A model generated the notes under the pieces. The model searched no databases. It saw nothing but the letters and a program-made list of their open reading frames with translations, and was not told the DNA's origin. Made by a program: the position numbers and the translations under genes. A stretch of DNA of 64,000 nucleotides. Source: an uncultured Muribaculaceae bacterium (lineage in GTDB: Bacteria > Bacteroidota > Bacteroidia > Bacteroidales > Muribaculaceae). Where the stretch lies: the NCBI GenBank assembly GCA_910584495.1, contig CAJUAR010000002.1, positions 1-64,000 on the forward strand, read 5' to 3'. Of the stretch, positions 52,788 through 59,443 are shown in pieces (position 1 is the stretch's first letter; each line of letters starts with the position of its first letter).

Positions 52788-53974
52788 AAAGTATCATCCT
52801 TCCCTCTCTTATATTTCTTGTCGCCATGCAAGGCACGGCAACGACACCCCTCGAAAGCGCAGCACTCGACATTGCCCGGCGTTCACCCGCCGTGATTGCC
52901 GACCGGGCGCGCATAGATGCTACTGCCGAGCAATTAGCAGCCGACAACAGCTTAAAAGGTCCTGAAGTGGACTTCGACTATAAATTTGCCGCAAAAAAAG
53001 GAATTGACAACCGCTGGGGCTTCTCAGTAGGCCAGGAATTTGACTGGCCCGGTGTATACACTGCACGTCGACAAGCAGCCCGGCAACAGGTAGGGGCACT
53101 TGAACTGCTCTACCGGCAGACCCTCGCCGACAAAACTTTCGAGGCACGCCAAGCATTGGTCGACCTTGTGGCTGCCCGCCAGCGGGCAAGCTTATTGGCG
53201 CAGGTCGAAAAGGCCTACAACGAACTCGACAGTGTTTACGACCGAGCCTACCGCCGAGGCGAAATCACGGTCATAGATGCCCGCAAACTAAAATTGCAAA
53301 TCTTTAGCTGCCGCGTGCGTCTTGCCACCGAACAAGCGGCAGCAGAAGCCGCCGAAGCCACAGTAAAAGCACTGATGGCCTACGGAGGGACCACAATCCC
53401 CGAAGATATAGAGCTGCCCGCGGTCGAGAAGCCGGCTCCATACGAAACATACCGAGCAGCCATGATGCAAAACAACCCGGGGCTCAAGGCCATGAACACT
53501 CTCTGTGCTGCAGCTGCGTCGGAAGTGACAGTTGCTCGTCGAGCCGCTCTGCCCTCTTTCAAAATTTCATATGCCCACGACCTGGAGGAGAATATTCATT
53601 TCAACGGATTCGGCCTCAGCATCAGTCTGCCCTCGTGGGCTCCGGCAAAAGGCGTCAAAGCTGCACGTGCTAGGGCCATCATCGCCGAAAGCGAAGAGAC
53701 CGACTACCGTCTCCGCACCATGGCCGAACTAACTAATGCCTATAGCACAGCAAGCAAACTTGCCAATACGCTTGACGGCAGCAACGAACTGTTCGGCGAT
53801 GACTACCCCGCGCTGCTTTTAAAATCGCTCAATGCCGGACAGATGCCCCTCTATAAATACCTCGACGAATATGGAAGTTTCATCGATGCGAAACTCGAAT
53901 ATATAAATCTGCGCGCCGATTATACCAAAGCTCTTGGCGCATTACAACGTTATACTATCTATTATGGAGATTAA
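52784..53974 (+). CDS. TolC-family outer membrane channel
   Basis: 396 residues from the ATG at 52784, which overlaps the permease stop (ATGA). The much longer upstream frame (from 52304) is a shadow of the permease gene. A signal peptide (about 1-20) is followed by the long coiled helices of OEP/TolC proteins ('ALDIARRSPAVIADRARIDAT', in parts, and 'LVDLVAARQRASLLAQVEKAY'). The repeated half has 'YRAAMMQNNPGLKAM'. It is the outer-membrane exit duct of the metal efflux complex. Its last 11 bases overlap the next gene. Confidence 0.92.
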   Translation: MKSIILPSLIFLVAMQGTATTPLESAALDIARRSPAVIADRARIDATAEQLAADNSLKGPEVDFDYKFAAKKGIDNRWGFSVGQEFDWPGVYTARRQAARQQVGALELLYRQTLADKTFEARQALVDLVAARQRASLLAQVEKAYNELDSVYDRAYRRGEITVIDARKLKLQIFSCRVRLATEQAAAEAAEATVKALMAYGGTTIPEDIELPAVEKPAPYETYRAAMMQNNPGLKAMNTLCAAAASEVTVARRAALPSFKISYAHDLEENIHFNGFGLSISLPSWAPAKGVKAARARAIIAESEETDYRLRTMAELTNAYSTASKLANTLDGSNELFGDDYPALLLKSLNAGQMPLYKYLDEYGSFIDAKLEYINLRADYTKALGALQRYTIYYGD

Positions 53975-54545
53975 AGATAAACCCGCTATAGCAGTCTACT
54001 GCAGCTCATCGTCGCGCCTGTCTGAAATCTATCTTGAAGCCGCCCGGCAGACCGGCAGCCTCCTGGCAAAAGCCGGAGCCGACATAGTGACCGGCGGAGG
54101 TAACATGGGCCTGATGAAAGCTGTTGCCGACGGCGCACTTGCCGACGGCGGCACAGTGCGAGGCATAATTCCCGGATTTATGATTGAACGTGGCTGGCAC
54201 GACGACAGAATAGAACTGGTCGAAGTGGCAGGAATGCACGAGCGCAAAGCAATGATGGCCGATGCAGCATGGGGGGCTATAGCCCTGCCCGGAGGCATAG
54301 GAACATTCGACGAGCTATGCGAAATCATGACATGGCGCCAATTGGGGCTTTACAAGGGCAACGTGGTGATTGCAAACATCAACAACTACTATGCTCCCTT
54401 CCTGTCCATGCTCGAGAATGCACTTCAACAAAAATTTATGAATCCCGAGCATGTCGAGATATTCAAGATAGCAAGCACTCCTGCCGAAGCAGTGGAAAAT
54501 GCACTTGCGCCACATTCGGGCATTGAATTCAAACCGAAGTTCTGA
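53964..54545 (+). CDS. LOG-family protein (TIGR00730 Rossmann fold)
   Basis: 193 residues from the ATG at 53964, which overlaps the TolC-like gene end. The two LOG motifs are clear: 'GGGNMGLM' and 'PGGIGTFDELCEIMTW' (PGGxGTxxE). LOG proteins cleave nucleoside 5'-monophosphates to free base plus ribose 5-phosphate; in plants they activate cytokinins. Bacterial members probably serve nucleotide salvage. The link to the efflux operon is probably transcriptional only. Confidence 0.9.
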   Translation: MEIKDKPAIAVYCSSSSRLSEIYLEAARQTGSLLAKAGADIVTGGGNMGLMKAVADGALADGGTVRGIIPGFMIERGWHDDRIELVEVAGMHERKAMMADAAWGAIALPGGIGTFDELCEIMTWRQLGLYKGNVVIANINNYYAPFLSMLENALQQKFMNPEHVEIFKIASTPAEAVENALAPHSGIEFKPKF

Positions 54546-54561
54546 CCCTCCCCTATCACCC

Positions 54562-55446
54562 ATGCCAGATACAATTGCAACACAAATCATCCGCCCGGAC
54601 AGCGCAAGCATCAATGCCGGATATTGCACCAGTTTGTTCGATTCGGTAGCAGCCGACACCGTGCAGGGACGCATTCCCCACTTCGTACCGGCTGCTGTAG
54701 CCGACAGTCTTCGCCACGAAAAAGCCGTGGCCGACAGCATTGCCGCCATTCCTCCTCCCGGGCGCGAAAGCGGTATCTACGGCAGTGCTCGTGGCGGTGA
54801 ATATTCCCATAGCACAGCCCTCAACGGCTTGCTTGCCGCCATGCTTTTCCTGTTGCTGGTCAAAGGGTCTTCGGTGTTCCGCGCCCTGCGCACCTATCGC
54901 AACGAGCTGTGGAGCATACGCCGACGCGGCAACGTGTTCGACGACCAGTCTGCCGTGTCGCTTCCTATGGCCGGTTTTCTGGCACTGGTCTACATTATAT
55001 TTGGCGGCGTCTTGCTCTATAACTTTCCCTGTTTACCCACCACACCATCGCTCGCCGGAGCCATGAAAGCAATGGGCGTTCTTGCAGGCTTCTACATCTT
55101 TGAACGAACTGCGGTGTGGATGCTCGGCAGCATCTTTGCGCAGCCCGACGACAAGCGGCGACTGATGGGCGGTTTCTCGGCAACAAGGGCATTTGCCGGC
55201 CTGGGCTTTATCATTCCGGCACTGCTCATGCTCTTCGAGCCACAGTGGCATAAATCATTGTTAATTGTCTCGTTGATTGTCTACCTTGCTGCAAGGCTGA
55301 TGTTTATAATAAAGGGCTTTAGGATTTTTTACGATGGTTTTCTTTCATTATTCTATTTTATTTTGTACCTTTGCACGCTCGAAATAATTCCGTTAATTAT
55401 CCTATATGGATATGCATCGGGCATATTGCAAATCTCTTTGTACTGA
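54562..55446 (+). CDS. DUF4271-family integral membrane protein
   Basis: 294 residues from the ATG at 54562, 16 bp after the LOG gene. The first about 95 residues are soluble. At least six transmembrane helices follow (for example 'LNGLLAAMLFLLLVKG', 'MAGFLALVYIIFGGVLLY', 'GLGFIIPALLMLF', 'LLIVSLIVYLAARLMFII'). It matches DUF4271, which in Bacteroidetes is found just upstream of hemD-like genes. Its function is unknown; the fixed neighbourhood is the only clue. Confidence 0.85.
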   Translation: MPDTIATQIIRPDSASINAGYCTSLFDSVAADTVQGRIPHFVPAAVADSLRHEKAVADSIAAIPPPGRESGIYGSARGGEYSHSTALNGLLAAMLFLLLVKGSSVFRALRTYRNELWSIRRRGNVFDDQSAVSLPMAGFLALVYIIFGGVLLYNFPCLPTTPSLAGAMKAMGVLAGFYIFERTAVWMLGSIFAQPDDKRRLMGGFSATRAFAGLGFIIPALLMLFEPQWHKSLLIVSLIVYLAARLMFIIKGFRIFYDGFLSLFYFILYLCTLEIIPLIILYGYASGILQISLY

Positions 55447-55477
55447 AACGAGGATTAACTACTAAAGTAAGCTTGAC

Positions 55478-56242
55478 GTGTCAATAACGAAAGTACTCAT
55501 TTCCCAGCCCAAACCGGCTTCCGACAAGTCGCCATACTACGACATAGCCCAAAAATATGGAGTAGAAATGGTGTTCCGTCCTTTTATAAAAGTTGAAGGA
55601 CTGACGGCCAAGGAATTCCGTCAGCAGAAAGTAAATATCGCCGATTTTGCAGCAGTCGTTTTCACAGCCCGCACCGCCATAGACCATTTCTTCCGTCTGT
55701 GCGAAGAAATGCGAGTGAGCATACCCATGACCATGCGCTACTACTGCACCAGCGAAAACATAGCCAATTATCTTCAGAAATACATAGTTTACCGCAAGCG
55801 CAAAATATTTGCAGCCACCACAGGCAAACTTGCCGACCTCATCCCGGCCATGCTCAAGCACAAGACCGACAAATGTCTTTTTGCAGTTAGCGATGTGAAC
55901 AACGGCGATGATGTTACCTTGCTGGCCGACAGCAAGCTCGATGTCACACCGGCGGTAATGTACCGCACGGTGAGCAACGATTTCGGTGCCGACGAAGCTT
56001 TTGACTACGATATGCTCGTTTTCTTCAGCCCCCAGGGCATAGATTCTCTGCTGAAGAACTTCCCCGACTTCAAGCAAGGCGACATAAAGATTGCTGCCTT
56101 CGGACCGGCTACCGCCCAGTCTGTTCGCGATGCAGGATTGCGCCTTGACATAGAAGCCCCCTCGCCCGAGGCCCCGTCGATGACCATGGCCATCGACCAA
56201 TATCTGGCAAAAAACAACCAGCCTGCCGAGGCTGCCGAATAA
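55478..56242 (+). CDS. hemD: Uroporphyrinogen-III synthase-like protein
   Basis: 254 residues from a GTG at 55478. It has the HemD two-domain pattern: 'VLISQPKP' at the start, 'FTARTAIDHFFRLCEE' and 'YYCTSENIANYLQKYI' in one lobe, and 'MLVFFSPQGIDSLLKNF' and 'IAAFGPATAQSVRDAGLRLDI' in the other. HemD cyclises hydroxymethylbilane to uroporphyrinogen III in tetrapyrrole synthesis. The sequence family is very divergent, so the assignment rests on the motif layout. Its stop is followed at once by the GTG of rnpA. Confidence 0.85.
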   Translation: MSITKVLISQPKPASDKSPYYDIAQKYGVEMVFRPFIKVEGLTAKEFRQQKVNIADFAAVVFTARTAIDHFFRLCEEMRVSIPMTMRYYCTSENIANYLQKYIVYRKRKIFAATTGKLADLIPAMLKHKTDKCLFAVSDVNNGDDVTLLADSKLDVTPAVMYRTVSNDFGADEAFDYDMLVFFSPQGIDSLLKNFPDFKQGDIKIAAFGPATAQSVRDAGLRLDIEAPSPEAPSMTMAIDQYLAKNNQPAEAAE

Positions 56243-56659
56243 GTGAAAAAATTCGGACTTTATAAAAAAGACAAACTCTGCTCCACGCTCGACATACAAG
56301 CATTGTTCGAAGGGCGTGGAGCCGACTTTTCTACCCTTGCTTATCCTCTGCGGGCCGTGGCGCGACGCAACAATAAGCGATGGTCCGATGCTCCTATAAA
56401 ATTTCTCATCTCCATACCCAAAAAACGGCTTCACCATGCGGTGGAGCGTGTGCTGATGCGCCGTCGTGTTCGCGAGGCGTTCCGTCTGGAACGTGCCGAA
56501 TTCCCCCTGCCCGACGGCGTGCGTGTCGACATTGCCTTTGTCTATGTCGGCAAGGGTGTGACGAGCTACGATGCCGTCGACCGCGCTATGCGTCGTATTC
56601 TCGGACACTTGGTCGAAAAATTTACTCCGGAATCCGATGCATCCGCCGACAATCAATGA
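56243..56659 (+). CDS. rnpA: Ribonuclease P protein component
   Basis: 138 residues from a GTG directly after the hemD stop codon. The basic RNA-binding signature is '[29 protein letters not shown]' (in parts), matching the RNPxKRxxRE core of RnpA with some changes. It assists RNase P RNA in cutting the 5' leader of pre-tRNAs. In many bacteria rnpA sits next to rpmH and dnaA; here, as in other Bacteroidetes, it is between hemD and yidD. It overlaps yidD by 23 bp. Confidence 0.95.
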   Translation: MKKFGLYKKDKLCSTLDIQALFEGRGADFSTLAYPLRAVARRNNKRWSDAPIKFLISIPKKRLHHAVERVLMRRRVREAFRLERAEFPLPDGVRVDIAFVYVGKGVTSYDAVDRAMRRILGHLVEKFTPESDASADNQ

Positions 56660-56894
56660 CATTGTCGCCACTCTGCGCGGCGGTGTGGTGTGGATTCTTT
56701 GCCTTCCCATCCATTTCTATCGTTGCTGCATCTCGCCGCTAACACCGCCGAGCTGTCGCTTTACGCCCACCTGCAGCGCCTACGCCCTTGAAGCCCTACG
56801 CAAGCACGGTCCTCTGAAAGGTTTATGGCTTGCTGTGCGACGCATTCTCCGCTGTCATCCCTGGGGAGGCAGCGGCTATGATCCCGTGCCATGA
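56637..56894 (+). CDS. yidD: Membrane protein insertion efficiency factor YidD
   Basis: 85 residues from the ATG at 56637. The family signature is complete: '[20 protein letters not shown]', then '[20 protein letters not shown]' and '[17 protein letters not shown]'. It is a small membrane-associated protein thought to help YidC insert membrane proteins. It overlaps the end of rnpA by 23 bp, and its stop overlaps the tatD start by 4 bp (ATGA). Confidence 0.97.
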   Translation: MHPPTINDIVATLRGGVVWILCLPIHFYRCCISPLTPPSCRFTPTCSAYALEALRKHGPLKGLWLAVRRILRCHPWGGSGYDPVP

Positions 56895-57472
56895 CCACGC
56901 CTCCGCTAAGCTATTTCGACGATGTGCACACACATGGCTCCGCAGGTCCGGGTGTGCTTACATCAATCACCCCTGACGAACTGTTGCGAGGAGACTATGG
57001 CCGGGCATGGTACTCTGTTGGTATACACCCCTGGCATACGGCAGATGAAATCTCGCCCGGCACCTGGGAAAAACTCGAAAAACTTGCCTCCGACCCTCGC
57101 GTTGCCGCCATTGGCGAAGCGGGGCTCGATGCCCTGCGCGGCGGCGAGCCGGCTGTGCAAGAGGAAATTTTCCTGCGTCAGGCAGCGTTGGCCGAAAGTG
57201 TAGGCAAACCATTGATAATCCACTGTGTGCGGCGATACGGCAGGCTGATGGAGCTGCACCGCAGCTTCGCTCCGCGTCAGCCATGGATGGTACACGGCTT
57301 TACGGGCAAGCCCCAACTGGCACGCCAACTCCTTGCCGAAGGTATAGAAATCTCCTTTGGCGAGCGAGCCAATCCTGCATCGGTGGCCGTGGTCCCGGCG
57401 GAAAGCCGTCATTTCGAAACCGACATGTCATCGCTTCCGATAGAAGAAATCAGAAAGAAACTTAAAGTATAA
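56891..57472 (+). CDS. TatD-family metal-dependent hydrolase
   Basis: 193 residues, somewhat short for TatD DNases (about 250-260), as is usual for the Bacteroidetes version. Visible motifs are 'FDDVHTHG' (first metal His pair), '[10 protein letters not shown]', 'AIGEAGLD' (Glu ligand), '[16 protein letters not shown]' and '[13 protein letters not shown]'. It is probably a 3'-5' DNA or RNA exonuclease, or a phosphoesterase. It is the last gene of the run starting at hemD and is followed by a strong terminator. Confidence 0.88.
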   Translation: MTTPPLSYFDDVHTHGSAGPGVLTSITPDELLRGDYGRAWYSVGIHPWHTADEISPGTWEKLEKLASDPRVAAIGEAGLDALRGGEPAVQEEIFLRQAALAESVGKPLIIHCVRRYGRLMELHRSFAPRQPWMVHGFTGKPQLARQLLAEGIEISFGERANPASVAVVPAESRHFETDMSSLPIEEIRKKLKV

Positions 57473-57476
57473 CAAA

Positions 57477-57518
57477 CACCGTAGCCCGAAAATCACTTTT
57501 CAGGCTACGGTGCTTTTT
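57477..57518 (+). terminator. Rho-independent terminator between tatD and rubrerythrin genes
   Basis: 10-bp stem CACCGTAGCC / GGCTACGGTG, extended by CGAAAA/TTTTCa pairing and followed by CTTTTT. It may also serve the convergent rubrerythrin gene. Confidence 0.88.
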
Positions 57519-57544
57519 ATTTCAGTAGTAAGTAGTTTTTGGCT

Positions 57545-58141
57545 TTATTCGAGTCCTTCTACATAGTCCATGGCCATGTAGTGTTCGCGGGGATGATCGC
57601 AGGCGGGGCAAACTACAGGAGGCTCGGTGCCACGGTATTCATAGCCGCAGACGAGGCATTTCCATGAAATTTCGTGGTCGCGTTTCCAGACTGTGCCGTC
57701 TTTCACCTGTTTGAGGTAGTGCAGGAATCGGCGGCGATGGCGCTCTTCGATTGTAGCGATAGCGCGGAAGTGCTCGGCAATGTCGGTAAAACCTTCTTCC
57801 TCGGCCACAGCTGCGGCATCGGTATAGAGCTTCACTCCTTCAAATTCCTCTTCTTTGGCAGCTGTTGCAAGGTTTTCGGCCGTTGTGCCGATTACGCCGG
57901 CATCGACACCGATTTCGATGGGGAAGCTGCCGCCCTGCAGGAATTTGAAATATACTTTTGCATGCCGCATTTCGTTGGCGGCAGTGTCTTCAAAAACTTT
58001 CTGAATAGGAAAATAATTTTCCTTCTCGGCCTGTGCGGCATAGAATGTGTAGCGGGTATAAGCCGATGATTCGGCCATATAGGCAATAGCCAGATTTTTC
58101 TCTGTGCGTGTGCCCTTTATGTCTTTTGCTGTTGTTGCCAT
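57545..58141 (-). CDS. rbr: Rubrerythrin
   Basis: 198 residues. The N-terminal ferritin-like four-helix bundle carries the di-iron ligands ('ESSAYTRYTFYA', 'ANEMRHAKVYFKF', 'AEEEGFTDIAEHFRAI', 'EERHRRRF'). The C-terminal rubredoxin domain has two CxxC pairs, 'CLVCGYEY' and 'CPACDHPREHY'. Rubrerythrin reduces hydrogen peroxide to water in anaerobes using NADH-derived electrons. Monocistronic; no obvious -7 element was found before it. Confidence 0.97.
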   Translation of the reverse strand: MATTAKDIKGTRTEKNLAIAYMAESSAYTRYTFYAAQAEKENYFPIQKVFEDTAANEMRHAKVYFKFLQGGSFPIEIGVDAGVIGTTAENLATAAKEEEFEGVKLYTDAAAVAEEEGFTDIAEHFRAIATIEERHRRRFLHYLKQVKDGTVWKRDHEISWKCLVCGYEYRGTEPPVVCPACDHPREHYMAMDYVEGLE

Positions 58142-58244
58142 GAGGTGATTGTTTTATTGAGGTTCGTTTTTAATGTCTTATTTTCAAACAACCCTACGCT
58201 CGAAAAGTTCGCAATCCCTCTCGGTGAATTTCGGAGAAATTCAC

Positions 58245-58252
58245 TAAATTTG
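58245..58252 (+). promoter_or_regulatory. -7 promoter element before the transposase gene
   Basis: TAAATTTG about 100 bp before the ATG at 58355. The leader would contain the first REP-like repeat and the palindrome. Confidence 0.4.
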
Positions 58253-58256
58253 CACA

Positions 58257-58277
58257 GCCAAGCTGAAGCTTGACCAC
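58257..58277. repeat. Left REP-like repeat of the RAYT unit
   Basis: This 21-bp sequence (GCCAAGCTgAAGCTTGACC and two more bases) recurs in the same orientation at 59326-59346 with one mismatch. The two copies flank the transposase gene. Confidence 0.7.
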
Positions 58278-58311
58278 TTGACCAGGTTAAAAACGGAGCT
58301 TGGTTCGGCGA

Positions 58312-58327
58312 GCAAGCTTAAGCTTGC
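58312..58327. repeat. 16-bp perfect palindrome
   Basis: GCAAGCTTAAGCTTGC reads the same on both strands and shares AAGCTTAAGCTT with the flanking repeats. It is a likely recognition hairpin for the neighbouring HUH transposase. Confidence 0.65.
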
Positions 58328-58354
58328 GAAAAACCTTTAGAACCAAAGAAAAAC

Positions 58355-59335
58355 ATGCCCGAGTGCCTTCACAGCTTCAATCGCAGATGCAAGAATCACG
58401 ACTATCGTAGCCGTTGCATCTATATGATTACAATGCTGAAGTCGGCACAAGCTCCGCTATTCTCTTCCATCACACCCGACCCTTCGGCTGCCAAAGTCTC
58501 ACCAATAGTGGAAATCTATCCGGCCGGAAAAATCATTTACGAAAGTCTCCGATGGCTCACTGCCAAATATCCGGCACTCCGTGTGCTGCGTGCTATAGCC
58601 ATGCCCGACCACATTCATTTCGAGCTTTTCGTAACAGAACCGACAGAGATGGCCTTAGGTAATATGATAGCAGCCTTCAAATCGACATGCACCAATAGAT
58701 TTCGTGAGAAATTTCCGGAATCTTCAATAGCGCTCGACGATATTCCTCTCTTTGAAGATGGTTTTAACGATAAAATTGCCTTACGTTCCGGCGCAAAGGA
58801 TGCTTTCTACAATTATATAGCCGATAATCCTCGCCGTTACCTTGTGAAGAAGCTCTACTCCTACTTTTTCTTCCATAAATTACTCATCGAAATAGACGGA
58901 CAAAAGTGCGGCTTGTATGGTAATATTTTTCTTCTCGACAGTCCTGTGAAATCGTTCGTGAAACTGAGCCGCATACCAGAGCGGACTCCAAATCTTCAGC
59001 AAAAAATTGATGAATGGGAGGAAACCATTCGTTCGGGAGGCGTGCTGGTGTCGCCATTCATCAATCCGGCCGAAAAGCGTTATCGCGATATGGCCGTGAG
59101 CAACGGGAATGGCATTATTCTTGTCGCAGACTATCGTTTTTCCGACCGAAAGAAACCCTATGGAGAACTGTTTGAGCAATGCGCCGAAGGGCGGCTTCTC
59201 ATTGTCACCACCGAGGAATTTGAGACACCGCCAAAAGCGATGAACTACCTTCACGCCCGGGAGCTGAACGCTATAGCCGAAACCATTGCAGCATTGCCTC
59301 CATGTGCGGCACGACTGCGCCGCAGGCCAAGCTAA
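58355..59335 (+). CDS. RAYT-type (Y1/HUH) transposase with unusual C-terminal extension
   Basis: 326 residues. The N-terminal about 180 match the Y1 transposase / REP-associated tyrosine transposase fold. The HUH motif is 'AMPDHIHFELFV' and the likely nucleophile Tyr is in 'DAFYNYIADNPRRYLV'. Typical RAYTs end near residue 150-200. Here about 140 residues follow ('GNIFLLDSPVKSFVKLSRIP', 'LVSPFINPAEKRYRDMA', 'GIILVADYRFSDRKKP', 'EQCAEGRLLIVTTEEF'). This extension looks like a Rossmann-type domain with faint resemblance to DprA/SLOG proteins. Near-identical 21-bp repeats flank the gene and a perfect palindrome lies upstream. RAYTs act on such REP hairpins as single-strand nickases. The gene is full length and appears active. 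Confidence 0.8.
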   Translation: MPECLHSFNRRCKNHDYRSRCIYMITMLKSAQAPLFSSITPDPSAAKVSPIVEIYPAGKIIYESLRWLTAKYPALRVLRAIAMPDHIHFELFVTEPTEMALGNMIAAFKSTCTNRFREKFPESSIALDDIPLFEDGFNDKIALRSGAKDAFYNYIADNPRRYLVKKLYSYFFFHKLLIEIDGQKCGLYGNIFLLDSPVKSFVKLSRIPERTPNLQQKIDEWEETIRSGGVLVSPFINPAEKRYRDMAVSNGNGIILVADYRFSDRKKPYGELFEQCAEGRLLIVTTEEFETPPKAMNYLHARELNAIAETIAALPPCAARLRRRPS

Positions 59336-59346
59336 AGCTTGACCAC
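59326..59346. repeat. Right REP-like repeat of the RAYT unit
   Basis: Second copy of the sequence at 58257-58277 (20 of 21 identical). It overlaps the last codons of the transposase gene. Confidence 0.7.
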
Positions 59347-59410
59347 AGGACGAGCCCCACTCCCCCCGATATTTATGAGCAAAGCAGAGGAAATTTCGGT
59401 TATTTTTGAC

Positions 59411-59418
59411 TAACTTTG
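59411..59418 (+). promoter_or_regulatory. -7 promoter element of polA
   Basis: TAACTTTG, 26 bp before the ATG at 59444. Confidence 0.5.
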
Positions 59419-59443
59419 CACAAAGGACCGAAATTTGGAACAC

